Shown: one piece after another, positions 44,453 through 54,566 of the stretch
Layout: each line of letters begins with the position of its first letter
Numbering within the stretch: position 1 is the stretch's first letter
DNA from: JAGOEF01 sp964511665
Lineage (GTDB): Bacteria; Bacteroidota; Bacteroidia; Bacteroidales; ML635J-15
Length of the DNA stretch: 64,000 bases
Reading direction: 5' to 3'
NCBI GenBank assembly: GCA_964511665.1
Contig: CAZEHA010000005.1
Location: 35,170 to 99,169, forward strand
Position numbers and translations under genes: made by a program
Notes under the pieces: model-generated
The model's input: only the letters and a program-made list of their open reading frames with translations
What the model was told of the DNA's origin: nothing
Databases searched by the model: none

Positions 44453-46522
44453 TTAATTATAGGTTGGCAGCACGCGGTATTCTTTGGCATAAAACATCAT
44501 TTGCTTTTCGAAACTGTTGGGATAGCTAATGTTTACGTCTATCCATTTCCCGTCTTTGTACACGGCTTCCATTTGCGGCTGAATAAAACCGCTGTAGGGA
44601 GCCAGATTCAGTTTTGCGTAGCGGTCGAGCACTTCGCGGTGTAGTTTTCGGTCAATAGGTGAGCCGTAGGTTTCGACCAATGCTTTTCCGGCATCGTAAT
44701 CGCCTTCCGACTTAATGCGTTGCACCTCGCGGAGTAGTTCTCCAAATAAAACTCTCAACTTTTCATAATTGTTGATTCTAAAAAACGTGTTGCCATCTAC
44801 CATCACTTTTTCGATTACCTTATCGGCTTTTCCTTTTTCGTAGCACCAGTGGCTGATTAAAGAGCGGCAACGCATGTGTGCCTGCACAATGTTTTGTCCG
44901 GGTTCTATTCGCACCAGTTGACGCATTAAACCGCCTACAATATAGCTGTCGTAGGCAGCATATCCTGTGGCTATTGTGTCCATCAACCGAAAATCTATCA
45001 TGGCGGGATCGGTTAAATAATACAAAGCCACCAAATCGGCACGGGCTTCCTCAAGGGCAGAATTGTAACTTTTCAGGGTTTCTTTAGGAGTGGCTACACC
45101 TGGCATTAGTTGGCCGCTACCGTGCCCGATAACTTCGTGCAGGGCTGTGTGAATTTTGCCCGATAATGCGCCAAACTCTTCGATTCGTTTTTTTTGTTCG
45201 GGTAAAAAGAAAGCATCAAGTATTCCCGACGACTTTGAGGCTTCGTCGTAGGCGGTCTCAATGTTACCCAGAGACACCGATTTTGAACCGTACTGCGCCC
45301 GTATCCAGTTAGCGTTGGGTAAGTTTACACCAATCGGAGTAGATGGGCTGCAATCGCCGGCTTCTGCCACTGCATTAATTACCTTATAGCTTACGCCTAC
45401 AACCTCGCTACGTTTGTGTTCATCCATAATAGGCGAATGTTGTTCGAACCATGCAGCTTTAGCAGAAATATTAGCAAATCGGGCAGTAAGTTCCTCATCG
45501 AGAACATACACCACGCTTTGCCATGCGCCGCGGTATCCCAACGGGTCGGCATATACTTCGATAAATCCATTGGTGAAGTCGATTTTAATGTTATTGTTTT
45601 TTACCCACATAATGCTGTAATCGTCGAATGTTTTTAAGTGGCCCGTTGTGTAAAACTCTATCAATTTGTCGATTACAGCCCGTTGTTCTGCATCGGGGCA
45701 ATGACTTTTTGCCTCAGCAAGCCAATACACAATTTTTTCGATAGCTTCGCCATACATGCCTCCCAACTTCCATGTTTTCTCGGTGATTTTCCCAGACTCT
45801 TTAAGTAATTTTGAATTGAGACCATAGGATATGGGTGTGCTGTCTTTTTTGTTTATTTGAGTAGCATAATAACGTTCTACTTCACGTTGCGAGAGTCCTT
45901 CGTAGTAGTTTGATGCGGAACCGGCTATTAAGTCTTTTTCGGTGTCTGATTCGGCGCGAATAGCTGCAATATTGGGGTCGAATATTACAGTGATAAGTTT
46001 ATCGGCAAGTTGTTCAGGGGTTTCTCCCGGTTTTAGTGGCAGTTCTTCGGCCGGTACAGCCAGTAATTGCTTTCGTAAAAACTCGCGGGAACATTCCGGT
46101 ATAAACTTACGGTTGCTATAGTGATGATGTATGCCATTACTAAACCAAAAACGCTTCATGTAAATCATAAACTGTTGCCAATTAGTATCGGTTTCGTTGC
46201 CATTGTAATTGGCAACAATGGCTTCAAGACTACGTTTGATGCAAAGGTTGTGTTTGTAGTTTTGGTCGTAAAATATTTCACGACCCCAATAGGCTGCTTC
46301 TTGAAGGCAAAATAGAAACTTCTTTTCTTCAATACTTAAATTATCGAAACTGGGTACCTGATACCTCAAAATACGAATATCGGCAAATTGTTCCGATACA
46401 TAGTTAAAGTCATCGTTGTTTGGCGAAGTAGCCTTTGTTACGGTTTCGGGGTTCGAATGATGACAAGCTCCTAAAGTAGTTATTGCAAATAACATGATTA
46501 ATGCGTTTTTGATAAAATTCAT
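44453..46522 (-). CDS. Dipeptidyl peptidase III-like lipoprotein (M49)
   Basis: This 689-aa protein has a lipobox ITTLGAC (Cys20). The catalytic zinc motif HEVIGHGSGQL (HExxGH) and the downstream EEARAD helix (ligand Glu) are the M49 signature. The Cys of the classical HECLGH motif is replaced by Val. It removes dipeptides from the N-terminus; the lipoprotein signal places it in the periplasm or on the surface. ATG 46522 is the one that gives the lipobox. Confidence 0.88.
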   Translation of the reverse strand: MNFIKNALIMLFAITTLGACHHSNPETVTKATSPNNDDFNYVSEQFADIRILRYQVPSFDNLSIEEKKFLFCLQEAAYWGREIFYDQNYKHNLCIKRSLEAIVANYNGNETDTNWQQFMIYMKRFWFSNGIHHHYSNRKFIPECSREFLRKQLLAVPAEELPLKPGETPEQLADKLITVIFDPNIAAIRAESDTEKDLIAGSASNYYEGLSQREVERYYATQINKKDSTPISYGLNSKLLKESGKITEKTWKLGGMYGEAIEKIVYWLAEAKSHCPDAEQRAVIDKLIEFYTTGHLKTFDDYSIMWVKNNNIKIDFTNGFIEVYADPLGYRGAWQSVVYVLDEELTARFANISAKAAWFEQHSPIMDEHKRSEVVGVSYKVINAVAEAGDCSPSTPIGVNLPNANWIRAQYGSKSVSLGNIETAYDEASKSSGILDAFFLPEQKKRIEEFGALSGKIHTALHEVIGHGSGQLMPGVATPKETLKSYNSALEEARADLVALYYLTDPAMIDFRLMDTIATGYAAYDSYIVGGLMRQLVRIEPGQNIVQAHMRCRSLISHWCYEKGKADKVIEKVMVDGNTFFRINNYEKLRVLFGELLREVQRIKSEGDYDAGKALVETYGSPIDRKLHREVLDRYAKLNLAPYSGFIQPQMEAVYKDGKWIDVNISYPNSFEKQMMFYAKEYRVLPTYN

Positions 46523-46631
46523 AATCAGAAAATTTTGATAAAGGTAAGCAACATGTTTCAAACAATAAAGACAAAGCTTGTATGATAGATGAATTTGTAG
46601 TTAAGCGGATGCATCGCGATTGTAATTGCGA

Positions 46632-47141
46632 TTATTCCCGATAATCAATTAGTACCAATTCAGGAGTTTCTATTGTGTTGCTTTTATTTCCTGCGCGATC
46701 TTTTATGTAAATTGAGTATTTTATTGTGTCGCCCTCGAAAGGAGGAGAATGGTTCAGATCGTGAATGATAATATCACCTTTAAGCGTAGGATTGTTGCCG
46801 GTGCTTTCGAAAAAAGGAACGCGAAAATTGAGTGGAAGAGTAAGTTGTTGCTCAACAAAAGAGCCATTTTGCTTTCGGAATTGCTTCATAAAAACAGTTT
46901 TCAAAGTGTCGGCAGCTGCTGTGTCGGTTGTTTCACGATAACCAATATCGCCGTCTCCATCAATAAAAGAAATACACAGCTCTCCTTTAAGTACAGGGTT
47001 CCCCAAAATATCGAGTGTGTCGGTAAGCGTAAAATATTTCAATTCAATTTGTGGTTCGGGCGGATATGTTTCGATGCGAAAACACGATGTCACCATCATT
47101 AGTACAATCGAAAAAACTACTATGCCGCCAATGATTCTCAT
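46632..47141 (-). CDS. Putative lipoprotein
   Basis: This 169-aa protein has a lipobox MMVTSC (Cys20). The mature region, containing FIDGDGDIGYRET, may bind a divalent cation but is otherwise unlike any domain I can name. It lies between the DPP III-like gene and rlmB on the same strand, with 48 bp to rlmB. Confidence 0.68.
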   Translation of the reverse strand: MRIIGGIVVFSIVLMMVTSCFRIETYPPEPQIELKYFTLTDTLDILGNPVLKGELCISFIDGDGDIGYRETTDTAAADTLKTVFMKQFRKQNGSFVEQQLTLPLNFRVPFFESTGNNPTLKGDIIIHDLNHSPPFEGDTIKYSIYIKDRAGNKSNTIETPELVLIDYRE

Positions 47142-47189
47142 AAAAATATCTCTGTTTGATATAACTATAAAACTACACTATTATTTCAT

Positions 47190-47924
47190 CTATAGCAAAT
47201 TTCGTTGTCGCAGTACTTCGTAAACAACCACAGCTGTTGCCACCGAAACATTAAGCGAATCGACCGAGCCAAAAATCGGAATACCAATGTGTTCGTCGCA
47301 TATTCTTAAGTTGCTTAATTCAATTCCTTTGTCTTCGGAACCCATAACAATGGCACAAGGTTTATTATAGTCGGCTTTTACATATGGAGTATCGGTTTTA
47401 GATGTGCATGCATAGAGAGTCAGGCCGCTTTGCTTTATTGCCCGAAGTGTATCGGTCAGGTTTTTTACACGGCACACAGGAATAGTATGTAACGCTCCGG
47501 CCGATGTTTTCACGGCATCGGGTGTTATACCCGGATTGTTCAGGGTGCTTATTACAATGGCATCAACAGCAGCACATTCTGCTGTGCGGGCAATAGCACC
47601 AAAATTACGTACATCGGTGATGCCATCGAGAATTAACAATAATGGGTCTTTGCCGGAAGCATAGGTGCGATGCACTATCTCTTCCCAAGGCTGGTATTCA
47701 ACCGGCGATATTATAGCCAGCACACCCTGATGATTTTTTCGTGTGTATTTATTAAATCTTTCGAGTGGAATAAACTGCACAGGTATGTTCCGTGGACTTG
47801 CCAGATTCAATAGAATACCAATTGCATCGCTTTGAAGCCCTTTGCGAATGAATATTTTGTTTATCTCTGTACCTGCCTTTAAGGCCTCGATAACGGGATG
47901 TATTCCAAAAATAAAACTTTCCAT
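47190..47924 (-). CDS. rlmB: 23S rRNA (guanosine-2'-O-)-methyltransferase RlmB, SpoU family
   Basis: This 244-aa protein has the SpoU/TrmH knot motifs: DGITDVRNFGAIARTAECA (motif 1), IVMGSEDKGIEL (motif 2) and IPIFGSVDSLNVSVATAV (motif 3). An N-terminal substrate-recruiting domain includes GIHPVIEALKAG. It methylates a loop G in 23S rRNA by analogy. ATG 47924 is the family start; an upstream in-frame extension would overlap the GWxTD gene. Confidence 0.9.
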   Translation of the reverse strand: MESFIFGIHPVIEALKAGTEINKIFIRKGLQSDAIGILLNLASPRNIPVQFIPLERFNKYTRKNHQGVLAIISPVEYQPWEEIVHRTYASGKDPLLLILDGITDVRNFGAIARTAECAAVDAIVISTLNNPGITPDAVKTSAGALHTIPVCRVKNLTDTLRAIKQSGLTLYACTSKTDTPYVKADYNKPCAIVMGSEDKGIELSNLRICDEHIGIPIFGSVDSLNVSVATAVVVYEVLRQRNLL

Positions 47925-47938
47925 ATATCTTTTTATAA

Positions 47939-49219
47939 TTAATTTACCGAAAAGGCTTTCCCTTTTATCCAGGTTTCGATGGCCTGCGACCATAAGCTTT
48001 GGTAGCGCTGTTCCCGTACCAAAACAAAGTCGTTGCGGCTTAGGTTATTGTTGTTTCTGTTGAATGTGAATTGTATCGACGACAAATCGGGATTATCGCC
48101 GTAAATCCATAATTCGGTGTCGGCACTTTTATAAATTGTTGCGGGAGCTCCCATGATAACAAAAATCATTCCCCGGTCGGTTTGCCATCCAGGCTGATGA
48201 CTGGCAAAATATGTGTTGGCCAATTGGGTGCGGTTGTAAAATATTCGAATAAGTTCGCGAGCACGTTTTGTGTCGGGAGCGATGCTCAGCCAAAATTTAT
48301 CGACACTGATTTTTTTCTCTGTCGAGGTCATCAGTTCGTTCCACCGGCGTTGGTTGGTTAGGTAACGCAGTGGTTCGGTCATACTGTGTGCGCTGGTTAT
48401 TTCGGGATATTCGCTTCCAAAATTAGTGAGACAAAGGCCTTGTGAAAGTATGGCGCTATCGCTGATGATGTATATCCCCTGGTTTTCGAAACGAAGGGTA
48501 TCCTGTATCGACACATAAATAATACTGTCGGGCGAAGGGAGTGGTGGTTGGTAATTGCTTGCAAATGGCGATTGCGGTATCGAGAAAATGGGTTTATAGT
48601 ACGTGACTCTATAGGTCAGGTTACTATTACGGGCATTCATCAATTTGTAGGTGCGGTCTCCTTTAATCCAGGTGTTAAACACCGGTTCTTTTACCGAATC
48701 GGTGGTTTCGAGAAAGAAGTTTTGATGCGATGAAACAGTATTTTTGTCAACATCTATCCATACCCTACGGGCAGTTTTTCGCACCTGATCGGAAATGAGA
48801 ACCGACAGGTTATACGACGCCGTTAGGGGTGTTTTTATGCTTATATATGAAACAAATCGGTTTTCGCCCCGACGTTCAACAGAGTACAAATAGCTGCCAC
48901 TATCGGCAAGTTGGTTGTTCTCTGAGTGTCGTAACACATATTTCATCCCCACGCTGATAGTAGGAGACATAGATCCTGCCTGACTGTAGGGTACAAATTC
49001 ACTTTTGTTTATTTTAAAAAACAAGAGCGAAGTAGTATCGCTATTATGGTAAATAAAACACTCGGGGTGTAAGCCTGTCTCTCCCGGATTATAAATTGAC
49101 GCAAAGTTGAAATTGTATGTGTTATATTGCTTTTGAGGAGGCACATAGCACGAAACAATGCTTGCCATAAGCAATGCCGGCCAAAGCCATAATCTGTTTT
49201 TCCGAGATTTATTCATCAT
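47939..49219 (-). CDS. GWxTD domain lipoprotein
   Basis: This 426-aa protein has a lipobox SIVSC (Cys24). The C-terminal domain holds PGWQTDRGMIFVIMGAPATI, the GWxTD signature. The middle has beta strands with YKPIFSIPQSPF. Proteins of this family are linked in Bacteroidota to cell-envelope processes, but their function is unknown. The start overlaps the last codons of the 1506-aa gene (ATGATGAATAA). Confidence 0.85.
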   Translation of the reverse strand: MMNKSRKNRLWLWPALLMASIVSCYVPPQKQYNTYNFNFASIYNPGETGLHPECFIYHNSDTTSLLFFKINKSEFVPYSQAGSMSPTISVGMKYVLRHSENNQLADSGSYLYSVERRGENRFVSYISIKTPLTASYNLSVLISDQVRKTARRVWIDVDKNTVSSHQNFFLETTDSVKEPVFNTWIKGDRTYKLMNARNSNLTYRVTYYKPIFSIPQSPFASNYQPPLPSPDSIIYVSIQDTLRFENQGIYIISDSAILSQGLCLTNFGSEYPEITSAHSMTEPLRYLTNQRRWNELMTSTEKKISVDKFWLSIAPDTKRARELIRIFYNRTQLANTYFASHQPGWQTDRGMIFVIMGAPATIYKSADTELWIYGDNPDLSSIQFTFNRNNNNLSRNDFVLVREQRYQSLWSQAIETWIKGKAFSVN

Positions 49220-52200
49220 CGTCGCGGTTGCTTCCACGATTGAATTTACGATCCATATCGCGCTTAAATTTGCGATAATAGGTTTCGCTTGTAAGTGAAT
49301 ATGAGTAGGTTTTTCCGGTTTTTTTGTCTTCAAAAAACCGTTCCCCCTCTTTGGTGTTAATAATAATACTGTTAAATTCAGAATCTGACGACAATGCACT
49401 GAATAGTCCACCTACATAGCGGAAGTAGAACCATGTACGGGCATCCACCTCAAAGAGCATTTCGAACATATCGCTACGGCGCCCCCGCTCTGCTTTAATA
49501 TAAGCAAACACTGAGCGACTGATGGAATTTTTTCCGGCAGTAACAATGCTTACCGGCCCTGCATGTATAAATGCTCCCATTCCATAGTGAAGTTTCATCT
49601 CCAGATCATTCAAAATCAACAAACCTTGTAACTCGGTCGGATATTTATTCATGTTGCCAAGGCTCATATTCGAGAACCACTCATCGGCCTTTTTAGTTCC
49701 AAGGTATTCAACCAGGGCTTTTTCGTACATTTCGTTGCGGGCATTTACACCCATTAGGCCCGGGTCGGAGTTGATAACTTCGGCAAAGCGTTTCCAGGCA
49801 TTCTGATGAAAAGGTGCATCTATAAGCATGCTCAAATAAAGGGTAATTGTATCGTCCTGATAGTCGTATTCGAACTCACCTATCGAATTCAAATTGAATA
49901 TCTCTTTAGGCTTGCTCAAATCGAAGCGACCTTCGCCAAACACCTTGCATTCCTCGCGCTTAAGCGACATGAGATTTCCCGGCAAGCTGGGTTCTTCTAT
50001 TTTTTCGCGAGAGCCTATCATGTATGCCTTTTCGTCTTTGTCGTAATATAAAACGCCATGCGAGTGAAACATCTGAATATCGTACTGTGAATAGGTGCGC
50101 GACAAAAATGTTGGATATACTCTTCCCGACGAAGGGGCAATAAGTCCGGCAGCAATGCGCTGATTGTTAATGTCGAGAGGCAACGAATCGATGGGAATAA
50201 AAATTTCGTTGGGGTCGAGAACAGCAGCAAATTTTACCCATTGGCTTTTTATAGTATCGCAAACAGGAGTAATTTTGGCAGCTCCAATAAACTCTAAGTT
50301 TTTCCGGCTGGCCGCTATGCGCACTTCTCCCTGAAAACCAAAAAACGTACTTAACATAAAATTGTCGGGCTCGGTTATATTACCCGAAGCAATGGTTTGT
50401 CCGCTGTAATCGATGCCAATTGAATTGAGAAGAATCTTTTGGCGCCGCCCAATCACGTCAACATAGTCGTAGTAACCCGACCCCGCATATTTTAGTCTGC
50501 CCGATATGTTTACGTTGGCCTCGTAGATGTTGTGATAACGCGTAGTTACATTGGCTTGTATCCTTACGTTTTCGAGAGGGCGCATTTTAGCATCTTTTTC
50601 AACGGTAATTTTACCGTCGGTAGTATATATGGTGGCATCGGCAACCCTGATTAACTGTACTCCCTCGGCAAAAATAATATGGTCCTTATAATTGTACCGT
50701 GCCTTGGGCGCAACAAACCATAAGCTGTCTTGTGCCGGATGCACCGATATAAACCTAGGCCCTTCAAGAAATAAGTCTTCCCATTCGGTAGGGCTCAGCT
50801 TGTCTTTTTCTTTATCTAGCTTTGCAATTACGTCGGTGGTAGCCGATATTTCAAGCTCTTCCTTATCCATATACCAAACCATTTGATCCATGATGCTGAT
50901 ATATTTATTGTGCTTGAATTCCCATTTGGTTTGCTCTCCGTTTGATCTGAAAGTGCCTTTACGTTCCTTGAAGTTGACATGGGCATTAACATTTCGTCCA
51001 TCGAAGTCGGATGCAAATTCGCTAATGGTATATATCTCGAAATCGGATGTGTCGGCATCTATTGTCTCGTAACCGTAGTTGAACATTTTCGATTTCAGTT
51101 TTGCCTGACCTATGCTCATACTGCCGGCCCCATGTAAACCAGATGGAGTAATGTTTATCAAGCCGTTGTGTGTGGCTTGATCATTAAACATTTTAAAGGG
51201 CAGCTTATTTTCGTACACATAAAACTCGTCTTTTTTCACAAACCACTTCAAGTCGTTGTCGCCTCCCGTTACCGATGGAAACTCTACGGGTTTTCGTTGT
51301 TCTGTAATGCTAAATGTTTCGGCGTGTCCGTCGAGTGAATCAGGGAAGAATATCAGGTAATCGGCGTTTAGCGATGTAGAGAGGTAGTCGATTTTTCCTT
51401 TTCCGCGTAAGCCGGCATTGCTAAGGTCGATAATTTTGTAATATGTGGCACGACCATTATAAAGTGGAAATCCTGCAGGGCCTGTATTCATATTAAAGCC
51501 AAGCGAAAAATCGTGGCGCAACACCAGGGTTTCAGCAATATCGGGGAAAATATCGGAAGAGACCAATGTCCCTTTGAATTTAAGATTGTCGGGCGAAAAA
51601 CCTTTAATAGAATCGATGGTAAACGGGTCGATTTCAAAATAGAACCCATTTCGTTTGTACACGCCACCGTGCACTTTTTTGTCGTCGTAATACACATACG
51701 ATTTAGTGGAGGTAGTGAAGCTTGGATAGTTTGCATAGTCGAATCGTCCCGATTTGTTTTGTGGATCGTCGATGTGGAATTCTCCGCTGAAGCTCTCCAG
51801 TTTGTTTTGTACGATAGCTAGTTTTTTGTTGCCGTTAACGTCGATGGTTTCTGTTTCTGCCACCATTTTCATGCTGTCGCACTGAGGCATGTCGAATAGA
51901 AAACGGTTATAATCGAATTTAAAATTGCTGCCATAATAGTAGAATTGTCCTGCCTGAATGGTGCCATTAAATGAGAAACTACGATTTTTTTTCAATATTA
52001 CTTTATTGTCAATAGGGTAAATCTTCACGCTTTGCGAGTCGCTGATATGAATGTTTGGGATACCATTAATTTTTATATCGTAGTTTAGTAGACTAAGCTC
52101 CGCATTGGTTTGCTCCGATGCAGTTTTCGAATAAAATTGCATCACGTCCGAGTCTTTGTCGCCTCTTGCAGCGTCAATAAACGACCATGCTTCGGGTTTT

Positions 52201-53729
52201 ACCTTCACCGTTTCTTTTTCGGGGTTGTAAATAATAAAACCCTGATAGGCTACGCGTAACAGCATTTGCTTTACCTGAGTAGGGCTGAATTTTATGTGAG
52301 CTGCCAGTTGATTGGCATTGAATTCGGTGCAATTGCAAACTGCCACATACTCGGTTATTATTTCGAGGGGATTACGGGCATCCTGCATTTTAATTTGCTT
52401 AAATCTTTCGTAGCGATAGTAATCGAGCGATTCGAACATGATTTCGTTGGGGTAACCGGGAGTTTGAATCACAGTCATTTCAATGTTGAATTTTTCGATA
52501 TACCATTTCAACCATGTGAAGTCCATCGAAACCTGATGATAACTGTCGATATAGTTTACCTTCGACATGCCTTCTTTCAGCCTGATAAGCTCGAGCATGC
52601 CTTCTTTTATGTTGTATTTAAGGGTGAGGTTTGGATGATAAATTGAATCTTCGCTTAATCGAAGTACAATTTCGGTGTTTTCGCTAAAAATGGTACGCTG
52701 ATCGAGCCTGAACGCAGTAGAATAGGCTGAAAAATTAACACTGTCGTTTTTCGAAATAAAAATTACAGCAGGCTTCTCGTCAACACCACTACCAATAAAC
52801 TCGTTGCCCCGCATGCTGAATCCTCCTTCATAATCGACCCCCTTAACAATGTTTTTTATTTTGAAATGTTGCTGATACGACCTGAATCTTGGGAACGACG
52901 ATTTGGTAAGATCATCGAGGTTTTGCACATCGTCGGTAAGCTGACCAAGCAACGGTTCTTTAAAGTAGATAGTATTCACAAAAGTAACCGAATCGGCTGT
53001 ATAGCGCGATGTCTTAAGACTGATGTTGTAATTGTGCAAATTGGCATAAATGGTGTCGGCCGATATTTTCACCCGTTCCCAGGTTACTTTGCCGTTTTTG
53101 CCCGACCAACTCTCTTTTAATGGATAAAACACACCCGAAGTATTGAGTATTTTTACACTGTCGCGCCCGAAATATGAGCCCAAATCAGTCTTGTCGAATA
53201 CAATACAAAAATCACCTGACCTTTTATCGAAACGATACGATGAGGCATTGGTTTTCCATAAGGTTTTATTGTTCGAATACAAGGTTTGGCTATTTAATAC
53301 CAAAAAAACCGAATTCATGAAATCGGCAAAATCTTTATGCTTTATGAATTTAATTTTTAGAAACTCATGCAATTCGTTGTTGTAAATAATATATTGTTCT
53401 TCGGCAAAACCATTTCGGGAAAACTCCAGGCGGTTTACGGCATAATTGGTGAATTCGGGATAATCTTTGCATCCTTTTTCGAGCATTTTTGAGGCTGTGG
53501 CAATGAAGCGGTCTTTTTGGGCCGCAGTTAAACTGTCTGACTCCCAAAAAGTCTGAAATTCTTTTTGCATGCTTTTACCGTCTTTTCGATAGGTGCCGGT
53601 GTATTGCAGATGTGAGGTAAACTGCTTCAAAAATTTATCGTGTTCGCTGTCGAAGGCGGTTTGTGCAATACCATTGCCTGCAATCGAAAGCAGCAAAACT
53701 GCCGAAAGAATTGTGATTAGTTTATTCAT
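49209..53729 (-). CDS. Very large exported protein of unknown function
   Basis: This 1506-aa protein has a signal peptide (MNKLITILSAVLLLSIAGNG, cut before IAQ). The body is almost entirely beta-rich. One segment near residue 1050, with AEGVQLIRVADATIYTTDGK, resembles LptA/OstA-type periplasmic strands, but this is weak. The C-terminus is charged (RDMDRKFNRGSNRDDDE) and has no T9SS tail. It overlaps the GWxTD gene, so the two may form one functional unit in envelope assembly (inference). Confidence 0.7.
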   Translation of the reverse strand: MNKLITILSAVLLLSIAGNGIAQTAFDSEHDKFLKQFTSHLQYTGTYRKDGKSMQKEFQTFWESDSLTAAQKDRFIATASKMLEKGCKDYPEFTNYAVNRLEFSRNGFAEEQYIIYNNELHEFLKIKFIKHKDFADFMNSVFLVLNSQTLYSNNKTLWKTNASSYRFDKRSGDFCIVFDKTDLGSYFGRDSVKILNTSGVFYPLKESWSGKNGKVTWERVKISADTIYANLHNYNISLKTSRYTADSVTFVNTIYFKEPLLGQLTDDVQNLDDLTKSSFPRFRSYQQHFKIKNIVKGVDYEGGFSMRGNEFIGSGVDEKPAVIFISKNDSVNFSAYSTAFRLDQRTIFSENTEIVLRLSEDSIYHPNLTLKYNIKEGMLELIRLKEGMSKVNYIDSYHQVSMDFTWLKWYIEKFNIEMTVIQTPGYPNEIMFESLDYYRYERFKQIKMQDARNPLEIITEYVAVCNCTEFNANQLAAHIKFSPTQVKQMLLRVAYQGFIIYNPEKETVKVKPEAWSFIDAARGDKDSDVMQFYSKTASEQTNAELSLLNYDIKINGIPNIHISDSQSVKIYPIDNKVILKKNRSFSFNGTIQAGQFYYYGSNFKFDYNRFLFDMPQCDSMKMVAETETIDVNGNKKLAIVQNKLESFSGEFHIDDPQNKSGRFDYANYPSFTTSTKSYVYYDDKKVHGGVYKRNGFYFEIDPFTIDSIKGFSPDNLKFKGTLVSSDIFPDIAETLVLRHDFSLGFNMNTGPAGFPLYNGRATYYKIIDLSNAGLRGKGKIDYLSTSLNADYLIFFPDSLDGHAETFSITEQRKPVEFPSVTGGDNDLKWFVKKDEFYVYENKLPFKMFNDQATHNGLINITPSGLHGAGSMSIGQAKLKSKMFNYGYETIDADTSDFEIYTISEFASDFDGRNVNAHVNFKERKGTFRSNGEQTKWEFKHNKYISIMDQMVWYMDKEELEISATTDVIAKLDKEKDKLSPTEWEDLFLEGPRFISVHPAQDSLWFVAPKARYNYKDHIIFAEGVQLIRVADATIYTTDGKITVEKDAKMRPLENVRIQANVTTRYHNIYEANVNISGRLKYAGSGYYDYVDVIGRRQKILLNSIGIDYSGQTIASGNITEPDNFMLSTFFGFQGEVRIAASRKNLEFIGAAKITPVCDTIKSQWVKFAAVLDPNEIFIPIDSLPLDINNQRIAAGLIAPSSGRVYPTFLSRTYSQYDIQMFHSHGVLYYDKDEKAYMIGSREKIEEPSLPGNLMSLKREECKVFGEGRFDLSKPKEIFNLNSIGEFEYDYQDDTITLYLSMLIDAPFHQNAWKRFAEVINSDPGLMGVNARNEMYEKALVEYLGTKKADEWFSNMSLGNMNKYPTELQGLLILNDLEMKLHYGMGAFIHAGPVSIVTAGKNSISRSVFAYIKAERGRRSDMFEMLFEVDARTWFYFRYVGGLFSALSSDSEFNSIIINTKEGERFFEDKKTGKTYSYSLTSETYYRKFKRDMDRKFNRGSNRDDDE

Positions 53730-53747
53730 AGTTGACCCAGTAGATAT

Positions 53748-54566
53748 TTACGCAAAAACACAAGCTACCCATTGCTGCTTAACCAGTTTGTCTTTCAAAT
53801 CAAGTTTGCCGGCAGTGCATACTTTCAAAATCTGTTCCATATCGTCTTCGTAGAATCCACTTAAAAATAATGCTCCGTTTTTCTTAAGATAACGGGCATA
53901 AATGGGAATATCATTTGTCAATATGTTCAAATTGATATTAGCAAAAATGGCATCAAATTTCTTACCCGGAATTGAGGCAGCATCTCCTTGTATTGCAACT
54001 ATTTGCTGTGCATTATTCAGCTCGATGTTTTCGATAGTGTTGTTATAGGCCCATTCGTCGTTATCGATAGCAGTAATGTCGGCAGCCTTTAGTTTAGCTG
54101 CAAGAATTGCCAGTATCCCTGTGCCACAACCCATGTCGAGAATGCTTTTCCCGTTAAATTGTTTTTTAAGTATCAGTTCACACATCATCGATGTGGTTTC
54201 GTGATGTCCTGTTCCAAACGACATTTTAGGCTCAATAATAATTTCGATGCTTGCAAGCGGGTTTTTTTCGTGAAACGGAGCCCTTATGCTTAATTTTTCG
54301 GAAATAAGAACGGGTTGAAAACTCTCTTCCCATGCCTTATTCCAGTTTTTAGCCTGAATGGGTTTAATTTCATAGCCTACAAAATAGGGCGAAAGTAAAT
54401 TATCGGTTTCCGATTTGCTGAAATCTTTTTCGGAGATATAGGCTTTTAACTGCCCTGATTCTTCAACAAAACTTTCGAATCCAATTTCGCTTAAATTGGC
54501 TATAAGAATTTCGGGAAGAATTTCGGGCAAGCAGGCCGTGTCGATGCTCACTTCTATGTAGTTCAT
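53748..54566 (-). CDS. prmA: Ribosomal protein L11 methyltransferase
   Basis: This 272-aa protein has SAM motif I in SILDMGCGTGILAILA, then AIDNDEWAYNNTIEN and FANINLNIL (NxN-like active segment), matching PrmA. It methylates L11 lysines and its N-terminus. The N-terminal domain is somewhat short but recognisable. It is coupled to tpiA by a 4-bp overlap. Confidence 0.9.
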   Translation of the reverse strand: MNYIEVSIDTACLPEILPEILIANLSEIGFESFVEESGQLKAYISEKDFSKSETDNLLSPYFVGYEIKPIQAKNWNKAWEESFQPVLISEKLSIRAPFHEKNPLASIEIIIEPKMSFGTGHHETTSMMCELILKKQFNGKSILDMGCGTGILAILAAKLKAADITAIDNDEWAYNNTIENIELNNAQQIVAIQGDAASIPGKKFDAIFANINLNILTNDIPIYARYLKKNGALFLSGFYEDDMEQILKVCTAGKLDLKDKLVKQQWVACVFA

